Notes: generated by a model from the sequence alone, not told the origin. A stretch of 34,905 bases of DNA from Muribaculaceae bacterium (GCA_029055345.1 JAIDDJ010000005.1:1-34905), one strand, 5' to 3'. Shown: positions 1 through 9,509, counted from the stretch's first letter. Numbers and translations are program-made.

Positions 1-77
1 ATGCTCCTGAATCTGCAAAGCGATATCCGAGGCACATCTGCGACTCTGGCATTAACAGATTTTATTGAATGAGGTCT
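1..77 (-). repeat. Partial copy of an inverted-repeat (MITE-like) element
   Basis: The first 77 bases match the reverse complement of 12076-12152 at 75 of 77 positions. The match ends at the outer edge of the element's terminal repeat (gaggtct at 71-77) and runs off the left edge of the window, so this is the end of a larger copy in opposite orientation to the one at 12076-12409. It stops 23 bp before the start codon of the channel gene at 101. The strand is given relative to the 12076 copy. What it does here is unknown. Confidence 0.8.
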
Positions 78-100
78 AATATAAGATTCTACAAAAAACT

Positions 101-958
101 ATGGTAAATATTGCTGAATTGAATAGCTTCTTCCGCCAGAGAGCTATTTTCATGATTTTACATTTGATAATACTGGCATTATCAATATGGCTGATAGTAT
201 TGATTTCAGTCGACACGTTCAGAAACATTGATTTTTATAATCAGCATAAGTTTGAGAAAGAGCAATTCTGGATTTGCGTCTTTTTCATGGCAGACTTTTT
301 CATAGAGCTTTTTCTATCAGACAACAAGAAGCATTATTTTGCTACTCATTTCTTGTTTCTAATAGTCTCCATTCCTTATCAGGCCCTGTTCTATCATTAT
401 GGTCTTGACCTGTATATGTCGGAGGAGGTAACATATGTTATACGTTATATGCCTTTGATACGAGGTGGGTATGCGGCCGCAATAGTGATAGGGTGGTTCA
501 CATCCAACAAGGCGACCGGACTCTTTTTCTCCTATCTTATCACTCTCGTTGTCACAGTCTATTTCGCGAGTCTGACATTTTTCCTATTCGAGCATGGAGT
601 GAATCCCGAAGTCAAGGTATATAATGATGCGCTCTGGTGGGCAACGATGGATGTCACCACGGTAGGATGCAATATAGAAGCGGTCACCGGTGTCGGAAGA
701 GTGCTGTCGGTATTGCTTGCCGCTCTCGGTATGATGATGTTCCCGATTTTCACGGTATATGTCACAAATCTTCTTACAAAGAGGAATCAGCAGGCGAGCT
801 ATGCATCATCGTTCATCGAGGCTTATAAGACATTCCTCAAGAACCATCCGGAGGCAGAAGAAAACCGGAATCAACATATCGATGATTCCGGGAATAAGAA
901 GATTGAAAATTCGCAGGATGCGAATGACAATGACACTAAAAAATCTGAAAAATCATAG
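101..958 (+). CDS. Voltage-gated-like potassium/ion channel with non-canonical filter
   Basis: 285 residues with six predicted membrane spans (about 15-37, 56-72, 80-98, 111-133, 140-162, 200-224) and a re-entrant pore loop at about 176-190, the layout of a six-helix tetrameric cation channel. The pore helix and filter read WWATMDVTTVGCN (179-191), clearly homologous to the K+ channel signature, but the filter itself is TVGCN (187-191) rather than TVGYG. The S4 position has only two arginines (115 and 121), so voltage sensing is doubtful. The cytoplasmic tail after about 228 is charged and ends in a low-complexity Asn/Asp/Lys stretch. It should act in the inner membrane as a monovalent cation channel; ion selectivity cannot be read from the sequence. 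The gene stands alone and converges with the SPFH gene. The repeat element ends 23 bp upstream and may contain or displace its promoter. Confidence 0.8.
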   Translation: MVNIAELNSFFRQRAIFMILHLIILALSIWLIVLISVDTFRNIDFYNQHKFEKEQFWICVFFMADFFIELFLSDNKKHYFATHFLFLIVSIPYQALFYHYGLDLYMSEEVTYVIRYMPLIRGGYAAAIVIGWFTSNKATGLFFSYLITLVVTVYFASLTFFLFEHGVNPEVKVYNDALWWATMDVTTVGCNIEAVTGVGRVLSVLLAALGMMMFPIFTVYVTNLLTKRNQQASYASSFIEAYKTFLKNHPEAEENRNQHIDDSGNKKIENSQDANDNDTKKSEKS

Positions 959-1012
959 GCCCGGTCAATTACGTTCCTTACGAAAGGAAATCATGTTTTT
1001 GAGGCACGCGCT

Positions 1013-1951
1013 CTAAACATTTGCGTTAAGAGTAGGAGTGAGGGGTTCATCGGCGCAAAGCACTGCAAGGAGATTCCCTACCATTGATGCTTTCTGCTCA
1101 TCAGTGAGTTTTACAACCTGTTTCTCCTCAAGATTACGAAGAGCCATCTCCACCATCGACACTGCTCCTTCCACAATTTTCTCACGGGCGGTGATAATGG
1201 CTGAAGCCTGCTGTCTGCGAAGCATTACGGCAGCAATCTCCGGTGCATATGCGAGGTAATTGATTCTTGCCTCCACGACCTCGATGCCGGCCATGGCAAG
1301 ACGCTCGTTTATTTTGTGCTCGAGAAGTTCGCTTATTTCCGTTCCGCTGTCGCGCAGTGTCAATTCATCCGTGCGGTTCATGTCGGTATTATCGTAGGCG
1401 AATTTACCGGTCACTTCCCTGAGGGCAGCATCACTTTGGATTCTTACGAAATTTGAAAGAGCCGCATTGCTGATACCGCCCTGAACACCCAAGCTTTGGG
1501 AATCAAGATCAAACACAACCTTATAAGTATCCTTGATGCGCCACACGAGCACCATTCCGATCAATACCGGATTGCCTATCTTGTCGTTAACTTTTATCGG
1601 GTCGATATCCATATTCTGGATTCGGAGTGAAAGTTTCTTCCGGTTCATGAAGGGATTCACCCAGTAATATCCCACTTTCTTGCAGGTGCCTTTATATTTC
1701 CCGAAGAAAATCATGACTCTTGCCATGTTAGGTTCTTGAGTGAAATATCCGACGCATCCAAGAATAAAGATTATGAAGAGAGGGACAGTGCAGGCAATTC
1801 CCCAGGCCGGATTGCTCTGGCTCCAGGTAATCGAAAGGGCTATCAGAACGGGGATGAATACGAATGTAAAGAATATCATCAAAAAACCATTGATGCATAG
1901 TCCCTTATATTCATATTCATGATTTATTGGATTCTGATCATTCATATTCAA
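1013..1951 (-). CDS. SPFH/band 7 domain membrane protein
   Basis: 312 residues. Two adjacent hydrophobic spans (about 18-45 and 48-68) are followed by an SPFH (stomatin/prohibitin/flotillin) domain: a beta-rich stretch with KKLSLRIQNMDIDPIKVND, a central MVLVWRIKD strand, and a helical part (LRRQQASAIITAREKIVEGA) typical of the band 7 C-terminal coiled coil. Family members form large membrane-bound oligomers linked to membrane microdomains or protease control; the partner here is unknown. The gene lies 65 bp downstream of mdh on the same strand with a hairpin between, so it may be only partly cotranscribed. The start was chosen because it directly precedes the charged N-terminus and hydrophobic segments; the alternative Met at residue 3 is equally possible. 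Confidence 0.85.
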   Translation of the reverse strand: MNMNDQNPINHEYEYKGLCINGFLMIFFTFVFIPVLIALSITWSQSNPAWGIACTVPLFIIFILGCVGYFTQEPNMARVMIFFGKYKGTCKKVGYYWVNPFMNRKKLSLRIQNMDIDPIKVNDKIGNPVLIGMVLVWRIKDTYKVVFDLDSQSLGVQGGISNAALSNFVRIQSDAALREVTGKFAYDNTDMNRTDELTLRDSGTEISELLEHKINERLAMAGIEVVEARINYLAYAPEIAAVMLRRQQASAIITAREKIVEGAVSMVEMALRNLEEKQVVKLTDEQKASMVGNLLAVLCADEPLTPTLNANV

Positions 1952-1959
1952 TATTTTTA

Positions 1960-1991
1960 CAATGGCCTGTCCGCAACCGAACAGGCCATTG
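1960..1991 (-). terminator. Hairpin between mdh and the SPFH gene
   Basis: An 11-bp perfect stem (caatggcctgt at 1960-1970 with acaggccattg at 1981-1991) and a 10-nt loop lie between the mdh stop and the SPFH start. In the minus-strand reading no U-tract follows, so it may be an attenuating or mRNA-stabilising hairpin rather than a strong intrinsic terminator. Confidence 0.5.
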
Positions 1992-2016
1992 ATGTATTAT
2001 TCAATATAAATTTGTC

Positions 2017-3030
2017 TTATACGGTCTTTTCGAGAAGGTAAGGATTGTATTCACCCCATTTCTCGATAGGAGGCATGATGCCGAGAGCAATCACCTCATC
2101 GCGAAGAGTGCAAAGGTGTTTGTAGCTTTGCTCAAGTTCTTCCTGCTCTTTGGGAGTTCCGGCTACGGGACGGAACACAGCGCCATCCTTTGTGATGGTT
2201 GTTTCCATAGCCATCATGATGTTGTGGAACTTGTCATCATTTACATAAACGCCGGCAGGCCATTTGAATGCCGGACCACCCATAGCGGCGGCAATCATTT
2301 CAATCGAGAGGTAAGCGGGGCTCTGGAATGAGCTGCGGCCACGGAGCTCGATAATGTTCTTACCACCCTGGATTACGCGTACCTTAAGGTCTTCCCAATC
2401 CTTTTCCGGAAGAACACCTGTTTCGATAAGCTCTGTAAGAGGCTTACCATCGACTGTAACGGTAGAGGCGAAAACGGCCATCTGTTCGCCGTGGCCACCA
2501 TAAGTGCGGGCGTTGACAACCTTGTCGGGAGAAATCTTGAAATATTTAGCAAGCTCGTTGCGGAGACGTGTGCTGTCGAGACCTGCGAGAGTAGTAACGC
2601 AACCGGGCTTAACACCGGAATAAAGAAGAGTTACAAGACCGGTGATGTCAGCCGGGTTGAAGATAACCACGATCTGCTTCACATCGGGGCAGTATTTACG
2701 GACATTCTTACCGAAATCCTCAGCAATCTTGCAGTTGCCTGCCAGAAGGTCTTCGCGGGTCATGCCGGCCTTACGGGGGGCACCGCCTGAAGAAACGATG
2801 TATTTGGCGCCGGTGAAAGCCTTCTCAATGTCGTCGGTGAAGGTAAGATTGAGACCTTCGAATCCGCACTGAAGAAGTTCTTCAGCCACACCTTCAAGAC
2901 CCTTCACGTAGGGGTCATAGAGACAAATATTGGGGGTGAGACCCATCATGATGGCTGTCTGAGCCATGTTTGAACCAATCATGCCGGCTGCGCCGACGAT
3001 GAGAAGTTTTTCATCTGTTAAGAAATTCAT
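2017..3030 (-). CDS. mdh: Malate dehydrogenase
   Basis: 337 residues from Met at 3030; an upstream in-frame ATG at 3066 would add 12 residues unlike the family, so the later start is preferred. It would reduce oxaloacetate to malate with NADH in the reductive branch leading to fumarate, succinate and propionate. The Rossmann loop GAAGMIGSNMAQ sits at 13-24. The substrate loop GAPRKAGMTREDL carries the two substrate arginines (R86, R92). The active-site segment has R155 (GLDSTRLRNEL) and catalytic H180 in TYGGHGEQMAVF. It is slightly longer than the usual 310-315 residue bacterial enzyme. LDH/MDH family membership is certain. Malate rather than lactate specificity is inferred from the arginine at the first loop position. 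It is divergent from radA across a 228-bp shared promoter region. Confidence 0.88.
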   Translation of the reverse strand: MNFLTDEKLLIVGAAGMIGSNMAQTAIMMGLTPNICLYDPYVKGLEGVAEELLQCGFEGLNLTFTDDIEKAFTGAKYIVSSGGAPRKAGMTREDLLAGNCKIAEDFGKNVRKYCPDVKQIVVIFNPADITGLVTLLYSGVKPGCVTTLAGLDSTRLRNELAKYFKISPDKVVNARTYGGHGEQMAVFASTVTVDGKPLTELIETGVLPEKDWEDLKVRVIQGGKNIIELRGRSSFQSPAYLSIEMIAAAMGGPAFKWPAGVYVNDDKFHNIMMAMETTITKDGAVFRPVAGTPKEQEELEQSYKHLCTLRDEVIALGIMPPIEKWGEYNPYLLEKTV

Positions 3031-3157
3031 AACTTTTGATTTATAATTTGGGTATTTAATTACCATTTGCTAATGTTTCAACCGCTCAAACATAATATTG
3101 CCACCGCGCCGCGCGATTTTAAATGCCATGCAGAGCTGTTTTCTCTCTTTCTGAGTG

Positions 3158-3165
3158 CAAATATA
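3158..3165 (-). promoter_or_regulatory. Candidate -7 box of the mdh promoter
   Basis: On the minus strand this reads TATATTTG followed by C, an exact match to the Bacteroidetes -7 consensus TAnnTTTG. No good -33 TTTG lies 19-21 nt upstream, so the call rests on the -7 element and its position. It implies a leader of roughly 120 nt. Confidence 0.45.
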
Positions 3166-3188
3166 ATGATTTTTCAAGAATTTATTGC

Positions 3189-3196
3189 TAAATTTG
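3189..3196 (+). promoter_or_regulatory. Candidate -7 box of the radA promoter
   Basis: TAAATTTG matches the Bacteroidetes -7 consensus and lies about 60 nt before the preferred radA start at 3259. It faces away from the mdh box 24 bp to the left, giving a divergent promoter pair. The -33 element is weak. Confidence 0.4.
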
Positions 3197-3258
3197 TGGT
3201 GTTAAAACTTCATAAAAATAATTCAGTAGCTCCAAAAGCTCTGAATGTCCGGTTTTTC

Positions 3259-4620
3259 ATGGCATCTCCGAAGACAAAAACGGTCTATTTATGCACTAAT
3301 TGCGGTTATGATTCCCCAAAATGGCTGGGGAAATGCCCCGCTTGTGGTGAATGGAATACTTTCGTCGAAGAAAAGATTACCACCACAAAATCCACCCGGG
3401 GACGATTGGTGAAAAGCACATCTCCCGTGAAGCTTTCCGAAATTGAGATTTCAGGAGAGCAGCGTATGCACATGCCTTCAGAAGAACTTAACCGGGTTTT
3501 GGGTGGTGGTCTGGTTGCCGGTAGTCTTACCCTGATTGGTGGCGAACCGGGTATCGGAAAGTCGACTTTACTCCTTCAGAACATACTTTCGATACGGAAT
3601 AAACGCATTCTTTATATTTCCGGCGAGGAATCGGCCTCCCAGCTTAAACTTCGTGCTGAAAGGCTGGGCAAGGTTTCCGACAATACATATATCCTTTGTG
3701 AGACATCTCTGTCTGCGATCATGACTCAGATTGAGAACGTAGATCCTGAGCTTGTGGTGGTGGATTCCATACAGACAATATGCAATCCGGAGATAGAGTC
3801 GGCTGCCGGAAGTGTGTCGCAGGTGAGGGAGTGCGCCGCTTCATTGCTCAGATATGCAAAGGAATCATCGGTCCCGGTGATACTTGTGGGGCATATAAAT
3901 AAAGATGGAGCGATAGCGGGTCCGAAAGTTCTGGAGCATATTGTCGACACAGTTCTGCAGTTTGAAGGAGACCGTCAATATCTTTACAGGATTCTGAGGT
4001 CTATAAAGAACAGGTTCGGATCTACGTCCGAAATCGGTATTTATGAGATGGTTCAGCGAGGTTTGCGCGAGGTGAGGAATCCTTCTGAGATGTTGCTTTC
4101 CGACAACAGGGATGAGGAGATGAGCGGAATCGCAATTGGCGTAACAATCGAAGGTGCCCGGCCTTTTCTGGTTGAAGTGCAGGCATTGGTGTCTTCGGCA
4201 GCATATGGCACCCCCCAGAGGTCTGTGACAGGCTTTGAGCAGCGCCGGCTCAATATGCTTCTTGCAGTGCTCGAGAAGCGTGCCCGCTTCAAGCTTGGCC
4301 AAAAAGATGTATTCCTTAATATGGCAGGAGGTTTAAAAATAGTTGATCCTGCAATTGACCTCGCAGTGGTGGCGGCCGTGATGTCTTCGAATTTTGATTT
4401 GACTATTCCGAGAAGGACGGCATTTGTAGGAGAGGTGGGCCTTTCCGGAGAAATACGGACTGTTACCCGAATCGAGCAACGTGTGGCCGAGGCCCAGAAG
4501 CTTGGATTCGAGACAATCTACATTCCCTGCGGGAATCTGAAAGGTATCAAGGATAAGTTCAGTATTAAAATAATTGAGGTTTCAAAAGTGACGGATATGT
4601 TCCGTTCATTATTTGAATGA
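3259..4620 (+). CDS. radA: DNA repair protein RadA (branch-migration helicase)
   Basis: 453 residues from ATG at 3259, the usual RadA length. The open frame extends upstream to 3067, but that part is AT-rich, lacks family similarity and covers the promoter region. RadA is a RecA-like hexameric motor that extends heteroduplex DNA during recombination. Domains: N-terminal four-cysteine zinc finger (C12, C15, C26, C29), RecA-like ATPase with Walker A GEPGIGKST, the RadA-specific KNRFG motif (in IKNRFGSTSEIGIYEM), and a C-terminal Lon-protease-like domain (LNMAGGLKIVDPAIDLAV). The family's Lon-like domain is not an active protease. ftsE follows at once and, if its upstream ATG is used, overlaps by 8 nt, suggesting cotranscription. 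Confidence 0.95.
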   Translation: MASPKTKTVYLCTNCGYDSPKWLGKCPACGEWNTFVEEKITTTKSTRGRLVKSTSPVKLSEIEISGEQRMHMPSEELNRVLGGGLVAGSLTLIGGEPGIGKSTLLLQNILSIRNKRILYISGEESASQLKLRAERLGKVSDNTYILCETSLSAIMTQIENVDPELVVVDSIQTICNPEIESAAGSVSQVRECAASLLRYAKESSVPVILVGHINKDGAIAGPKVLEHIVDTVLQFEGDRQYLYRILRSIKNRFGSTSEIGIYEMVQRGLREVRNPSEMLLSDNRDEEMSGIAIGVTIEGARPFLVEVQALVSSAAYGTPQRSVTGFEQRRLNMLLAVLEKRARFKLGQKDVFLNMAGGLKIVDPAIDLAVVAAVMSSNFDLTIPRRTAFVGEVGLSGEIRTVTRIEQRVAEAQKLGFETIYIPCGNLKGIKDKFSIKIIEVSKVTDMFRSLFE

Positions 4621-4648
4621 AAAGATAGAATCGCATTTCAGCTGGAAA

Positions 4649-5311
4649 ATGGGTTTAGTAATAGATTATAAGAAAGTAGAGATAGAGAGGGCGGAGCGCA
4701 CCGTCCTCCATGACGTGACATTTCAGGTGGAGGAAGGAGAGTTCTGCTACCTTGTCGGACGAGTAGGCTCCGGGAAGAGCTCGCTGATGAAAACAATGTA
4801 TGCGGAAGTGCCCGTCAATGAAGGAGAGCGGGCCGAAGTGCTCGGTTTTGACCTTCTGAACATCCGTCAAAAAAAGGTGCCTTATTTAAGACGAAGCATG
4901 GGAATCGTATTTCAGGATTTCCAGTTGCTTCAGGACAGGTCGGGGATGGCAAATCTCCGGTTTGTGCTGGAGGCAACCGGTTGGAAGTCAAAAGCTGCCA
5001 TAGAAGATAGGATACAGGAAGTATTGAAAGCAGTCGGGATGGAGAACAAGGGCTACAAGATGCCTCACGAATTGAGTGGAGGCGAGCAGCAGCGTATAGT
5101 GATAGCCCGCGCGTTGCTCAACAGTCCGAAGCTGATACTTGCCGATGAGCCGACCGGTAATCTCGACCCCACTACAGGCTACCAGATTATGAGTCTCCTG
5201 CATAAACTCGCGGAGAAAGGAACGGCCGTAGTGATGGCCACTCACAATATGCAGATGGTAGAGGATTTCCCTGCCAGGGTTCTGAGATGCACCGATAAGA
5301 AGCTCGTCTGA
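4649..5311 (+). CDS. ftsE: FtsE-type cell-division ABC ATPase
   Basis: 220 residues from Met at 4649 ([12 protein letters not shown]), the normal FtsE length; an upstream ATG at 4613 inside the radA end would add 12 residues. All ABC ATPase motifs are present: Walker [11 protein letters not shown]-loop FQDFQLL, signature LSGGEQQR, Walker [13 protein letters not shown] and the H-loop ATHN. FtsE works with the membrane protein FtsX to activate peptidoglycan hydrolases at the septum. No ftsX lies in the window, as is common in Bacteroidetes, where the two genes are often unlinked. A lipoprotein-export (LolD-like) role cannot be fully excluded, since the ATPases are close relatives. Confidence 0.8.
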   Translation: MGLVIDYKKVEIERAERTVLHDVTFQVEEGEFCYLVGRVGSGKSSLMKTMYAEVPVNEGERAEVLGFDLLNIRQKKVPYLRRSMGIVFQDFQLLQDRSGMANLRFVLEATGWKSKAAIEDRIQEVLKAVGMENKGYKMPHELSGGEQQRIVIARALLNSPKLILADEPTGNLDPTTGYQIMSLLHKLAEKGTAVVMATHNMQMVEDFPARVLRCTDKKLV

Positions 5312-5354
5312 GCTTGTCTCTTATAGGAGCAAATAATAAAAATTTAGTAAAAAG

Positions 5355-5386
5355 TTTCGCAAAGAATAAAAGTTTGGCTATCTTTG
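5355..5386 (+). promoter_or_regulatory. Promoter of mutAB
   Basis: TTTC at 5355-5358, a 20-nt spacer and TATCTTTG at 5379-5386 fit the Bacteroidetes sigma-ABfr promoter (TTTG, 19-21 nt, TAnnTTTG) with one mismatch. It predicts a start near 5393 and a leader of about 40 nt. No cobalamin riboswitch can fit in or is visible in that leader. Confidence 0.75.
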
Positions 5387-5434
5387 CGGAACAATTCAAA
5401 ACGCAAATAGCTAATACCAATAAATACGCTAAAA

Positions 5435-7297
5435 ATGGCAGACAACAAAGACAAATTGTTCGACATGTTCTCGCCTGTCACCACTGAAGAGTGGAAGGCG
5501 AAGATTACAGCCGACCTTAAGGGTGCCGACTACGATCGTAAACTCGTATGGCGGACCAATGAAGGGTTCAACGTGCAACCTTTCTATCGTCGCGAAGATC
5601 TCGCAGGGCTCCCGGCTCTCGACACAATGCCCGGAGAATTTCCGTTCCTGCGTGGCACACGCGATAACAATGACTGGCTCGTTCGTCAGGCAGTGCTTGG
5701 TGACACGGCAGCTGAAATGAACGATCATGCACTCCACATCCTGAATCGTGGCGTGGAATCGCTCGGAATAAAGATGGGCCGTAACATCGCCCCCGAAGAA
5801 TTGGCAACTGTCCTGAAGGGTATCGACCTCAAGAAAGTGGAAATCAACATCACATGTTGCCCCGGCCGCGCAGTTGAAATCGCTGCCGAACTCGTTAAGC
5901 TGATTAAGGAAGCCGGAGCCGAAACGGAATTCCGTGGCTCAGTGGCATACGACCCCTTCAAGCGTCTTATCAAACGCGGTCTTCCTTTCCCCAAGGATGC
6001 CACCGCTGAAGGCAAGGCTCTGTATGAGACTGTAAAGGATATCAAAAACCTTAGATGCTTCGCAGTCGACAGTTTCATGCTCAACAATGCCGGTGCATAT
6101 ATAACTCAGGAACTCGGTTACGCTCTTGCATGGGGTGCTGAATGGCTCTCCATGATGACTGATGCAGGTCTTTCTGTCGATGAAGTGGCCTGCCGCATAA
6201 AGTTCAACATGGGTATTTCTTCAAACTACTTCATGGAGCTCGCGAAGTTCCGTGCAGCAAGAATGCTCTGGGCCGAAATTGTCAAGGCATACAATCCCGA
6301 ATGTGAATGCGCATGCAAGATGTTTGTCCACGCGGTTACAAGCGAATTCAATCAGACTATCTATGATTCACACGTGAATCTTCTCCGTTCGATGACCGAG
6401 ACGATGAGTGCCGCTCTTGCAGGTGTCAACTCAATCGAGACTCTTCCGTTCGACAAGTGCTATAAGAAGCCGGATGAATTCAGCGAGAGAATAGCCCGTA
6501 ACCAGCAGTTCCTTCTCCGTGATGAGTCACACCTTAATAAGGTGGTTGACCCGGCGGGCGGCTCCTATTATATCGAAACTCTGACAGCCTCAATCGCTAA
6601 GCAGGCATGGAAAGTCTTTAACGAGGTTGAAGATAACGGCGGATTCGAAGCAATGCTCCGCAAGGGTGAAATCCAGGGCAAGGTTAACGAGTCCGGCGTA
6701 AAACGTCATCTTGATGTGGCTCGCCGCAAAGAAAGCCTCCTTGGCACAAATCAGTATCCTAATTTCAACGAGATGGCTCTCGACAAGATTCAGAACGAAG
6801 GATGCGGTTGTGGCTGTGGTTGCGGGACTGAAGAACCGGTTGACGGCGCGGTCGAGGCACTTAACTTCGACAGAGCTGCGAGCCAATTCGAGCAGCTTCG
6901 CCTTGATACCGAGCGCGCGGCTAATCGTCCGAAAGTCTTCATGCTTACTATAGGTAATCTGGCTATGCGTCTTGCAAGAGCTCAGTTCTCCGCCAATTTC
7001 TTTGGTTGCGCAGGCTATGAAATCATTGACAACATCGGCTTCGATACTGTCAAGCAGGGTATTGACGCTGCCATGGAGAAGGGTGCTGATGTAGTGGTGC
7101 TTTGCTCTTCCGATGATGAGTATGCCGCTCTTGCTCCCGAAGCATTCAAGGAGCTCGATGGCAGAGCAATGTTCGTAGTTGCCGGTGCCCCGGCTTGTAT
7201 GGATGAACTGAAAGCAGCCGGAATTGAAAATTTCATTCATGTGAAGGTCAATGTTCTTGATACTCTCGTGGATTTCAACGCAAAACTCCTCAAATAA
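5435..7297 (+). CDS. mutA: Methylmalonyl-CoA mutase small (beta) subunit
   Basis: 620 residues, the usual size of the small subunit. It is the structural partner of MutB in the heterodimer that interconverts succinyl-CoA and (R)-methylmalonyl-CoA on the way to propionate. The N-terminal TIM-barrel-like domain is homologous to MutB (for example FNMGISSNYFMELAKFRAAR). The C-terminal flavodoxin-like domain resembles a B12-binding fold but lacks DxHxxG, as expected for the non-catalytic subunit. An unusual Gly-Cys run (C457, C459, C461, C463 alternating with glycine) lies in the linker between the two domains. mutB starts 12 nt after the stop, so the two form an operon. Confidence 0.95.
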   Translation: MADNKDKLFDMFSPVTTEEWKAKITADLKGADYDRKLVWRTNEGFNVQPFYRREDLAGLPALDTMPGEFPFLRGTRDNNDWLVRQAVLGDTAAEMNDHALHILNRGVESLGIKMGRNIAPEELATVLKGIDLKKVEINITCCPGRAVEIAAELVKLIKEAGAETEFRGSVAYDPFKRLIKRGLPFPKDATAEGKALYETVKDIKNLRCFAVDSFMLNNAGAYITQELGYALAWGAEWLSMMTDAGLSVDEVACRIKFNMGISSNYFMELAKFRAARMLWAEIVKAYNPECECACKMFVHAVTSEFNQTIYDSHVNLLRSMTETMSAALAGVNSIETLPFDKCYKKPDEFSERIARNQQFLLRDESHLNKVVDPAGGSYYIETLTASIAKQAWKVFNEVEDNGGFEAMLRKGEIQGKVNESGVKRHLDVARRKESLLGTNQYPNFNEMALDKIQNEGCGCGCGCGTEEPVDGAVEALNFDRAASQFEQLRLDTERAANRPKVFMLTIGNLAMRLARAQFSANFFGCAGYEIIDNIGFDTVKQGIDAAMEKGADVVVLCSSDDEYAALAPEAFKELDGRAMFVVAGAPACMDELKAAGIENFIHVKVNVLDTLVDFNAKLLK

Positions 7298-7309
7298 CCT
7301 GAATATATC

Positions 7310-9451
7310 ATGAGACCTAATTTTAAAGAAATAGATATCACAAATATTGTGACTCCCGAGGCTCACCAACCAGTTGCGGGTGAGGAGTGGCTTACCGCCG
7401 AACTGATACCGGTGAAGCCCGTTTATTCAAAAGAGGATCTTGAGGGCATGGAGCATCTTGACTACGTGTCAGGACTTCCTCCGTTCCTTCGTGGGCCTTA
7501 CAGCGCGATGTATCCGATGCGTCCCTGGACAATCCGTCAGTATGCCGGATTCTCCACAGCAGCAGAGTCCAACGCATTCTATCGTCGCAATCTGGCATCC
7601 GGCCAGAAGGGTCTGTCGGTGGCATTCGACCTCCCGACCCATCGTGGCTATGACGCAGACCATGAGCGCGTGGTAGGTGATGTCGGTAAGGCCGGCGTGT
7701 CTATCTGCTCGCTTGAGGATATGAAAGTTCTCTTCGATGGTATTCCATTGAATAAGATGTCGGTATCAATGACCATGAACGGTGCCGTTCTTCCTGTTCT
7801 GGCATTCTATATCAATGCCGGTCTTGAGCAGGGCGCGAGCCTCGAGGAAATGGCAGGTACCATTCAGAATGATATCCTTAAGGAATTCATGGTGCGCAAC
7901 ACCTATATTTATCCACCGGCATTCTCGATGAAGATTATCGCCGATATCTTCGAGTATACTTCAAAGAATATGCCTAAGTTCAATTCGATTTCAATTTCCG
8001 GTTATCATATGCAGGAAGCCGGCGCCACCGCAGATATCGAATTGGCCTATACGCTTGCCGACGGTCTGGAATATCTTCGTGCCGGAGTCAATGCAGGAAT
8101 GGATATTGACTCGTTCGCTCCGCGTCTCTCTTTCTTCTGGGGTATATCCATGAATTATTTTATGGAAATTGCGAAGATGCGTGCAGCACGTATGCTGTGG
8201 GCAAAGATTGTAAAGCAGTTCAATCCCAAGAATCCGAAATCGCTTGCGCTCCGCACACACTGTCAGACATCCGGTTGGTCACTCACCGAGCAGGATCCGT
8301 TCAACAACGTAGGTCGTACGTGTGTTGAGGCTATGGGCGCGGTTTTGGGTCACACTCAGTCGCTTCATACCAACGCTCTTGACGAGGCCATCGCGCTTCC
8401 GACGGATTTCTCAGCTCGTATCGCACGAAACACTCAGATTTATATTCAGGAGGAAACCTACGTATGCAAGCAGGTTGACCCATGGGGAGGCTCATATTAT
8501 GTAGAGAGCTTAACCAATGAGATCGCACATCGCGCATGGCAGCATATTCAGGAAATCGAGAAACTCGGTGGTATGGCAAAAGCTATCGAGACCGGTCTGC
8601 CGAAGCTGCGTATCGAAGAGGCAGCCGCCCGCACACAAGCTCACATTGATTCCGGCAAGCAGACAATCGTCGGTATCAACAAGTTCCGTCTTGACCATGA
8701 AGATCCTATCGATATCCTCGAGGTTGACAATACGGAGGTTCGCAAAGAGCAGATTGCGCGTCTTGAGGAGCTTCGCAAGAACCGCGACGAGGAAGCAGTT
8801 CAGAAAGCTCTCACAGCTATCACTGAGGCTGTGAAGGATCCCTCTAAGGGTAATCTGCTTGATCTTGCAGTCAAGGCTGCCGGTCTGAGAGCGTCACTGG
8901 GTGAAATTTCCGATGCTTGCGAAGCAGTTGTCGGTCGTTATAAAGCAGTAATCAAAACAATCTCCGGAGTGTACAGCAATGAAGAGAAGGGTGATCCCGA
9001 ATTTGAGGAGGCCCGCAGAGTAGTGGCTGACTTCGCGAAACGCGAAGGTCGCCAGCCGCGTATAATGATTGCCAAGATGGGTCAGGACGGTCACGATCGT
9101 GGTGCCAAAGTAGTTGCAACAGGTTATGCCGACTGCGGTTTCGATGTGGATATGGGACCATTGTTCCAGACTCCGGCCGAGGCTGCCCGTCAGGCCGTAG
9201 AGAACGACGTCCATATTCTCGGTGTCTCTTCTCTTGCAGCAGGTCATAAGACTCTTGTTCCACAGGTGATCGAAGAGCTTAAGAAACTGGGTCGCGAAGA
9301 TATCCTCGTTACTGCCGGCGGTGTGATTCCGGCTCAGGATTACGACTTCCTTTACAAGGCCGGAGTAGCTGCCATTTTCGGCCCCGGTACTCGTATTCCC
9401 AAGTCAGCTATCGAGATGATTCGTATCCTCAATGAAGAAAGAGGAGAGTAA
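7310..9451 (+). CDS. mutB: Methylmalonyl-CoA mutase large (alpha) subunit
   Basis: 713 residues, full length. It is the catalytic adenosylcobalamin-dependent subunit. The substrate-binding TIM barrel includes [20 protein letters not shown] with the conserved active-site tyrosine, and [15 protein letters not shown]. The C-terminal B12 domain has the base-off/His-on motif DGHDRG (D593, H595, G598) that ligates cobalt, followed by the GVSSLAAGH loop. It follows mutA by 12 nt and ends in a strong hairpin terminator. Activity requires cobalamin; the ECF transporter 1.7 kb downstream may supply cobalt, but that link is inference. No methylmalonyl-CoA epimerase, decarboxylase subunit or MeaB chaperone gene is visible in this window. 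Confidence 0.97.
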   Translation: MRPNFKEIDITNIVTPEAHQPVAGEEWLTAELIPVKPVYSKEDLEGMEHLDYVSGLPPFLRGPYSAMYPMRPWTIRQYAGFSTAAESNAFYRRNLASGQKGLSVAFDLPTHRGYDADHERVVGDVGKAGVSICSLEDMKVLFDGIPLNKMSVSMTMNGAVLPVLAFYINAGLEQGASLEEMAGTIQNDILKEFMVRNTYIYPPAFSMKIIADIFEYTSKNMPKFNSISISGYHMQEAGATADIELAYTLADGLEYLRAGVNAGMDIDSFAPRLSFFWGISMNYFMEIAKMRAARMLWAKIVKQFNPKNPKSLALRTHCQTSGWSLTEQDPFNNVGRTCVEAMGAVLGHTQSLHTNALDEAIALPTDFSARIARNTQIYIQEETYVCKQVDPWGGSYYVESLTNEIAHRAWQHIQEIEKLGGMAKAIETGLPKLRIEEAAARTQAHIDSGKQTIVGINKFRLDHEDPIDILEVDNTEVRKEQIARLEELRKNRDEEAVQKALTAITEAVKDPSKGNLLDLAVKAAGLRASLGEISDACEAVVGRYKAVIKTISGVYSNEEKGDPEFEEARRVVADFAKREGRQPRIMIAKMGQDGHDRGAKVVATGYADCGFDVDMGPLFQTPAEAARQAVENDVHILGVSSLAAGHKTLVPQVIEELKKLGREDILVTAGGVIPAQDYDFLYKAGVAAIFGPGTRIPKSAIEMIRILNEERGE

Positions 9452-9465
9452 TCAAGAAATACTTT

Positions 9466-9509
9466 AAAAATAAAATGGTGTATCAAATTAGATACACCAT
9501 TTTATTTTT
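9466..9509. terminator. Bidirectional intrinsic terminator of mutB and crcB
   Basis: A perfect 19-bp inverted repeat (9466-9484 with 9491-9509) and a 6-nt loop aaatta. The outer part of the stem is A-rich on one side and T-rich on the other, so a U-tract forms in either reading direction. It sits between the convergent mutB and crcB stops and can end both transcripts. Confidence 0.88.

Noticed and set aside
3067..3258. N-terminal 64-residue extension of RadA
   Set aside because: AT-rich, not family-like, and it covers the candidate radA and mdh promoters; the zinc finger follows directly after the Met at 3259.
5312..5434. Cobalamin riboswitch upstream of mutA
   Set aside because: The leader from the predicted promoter is about 40 nt, far too short, and no B12-box is visible.
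6590..7369. Long antisense frame (259 codons) opposite mutA
   Set aside because: It lies wholly opposite a confident gene and crosses the mutA-mutB junction; no recognisable family.
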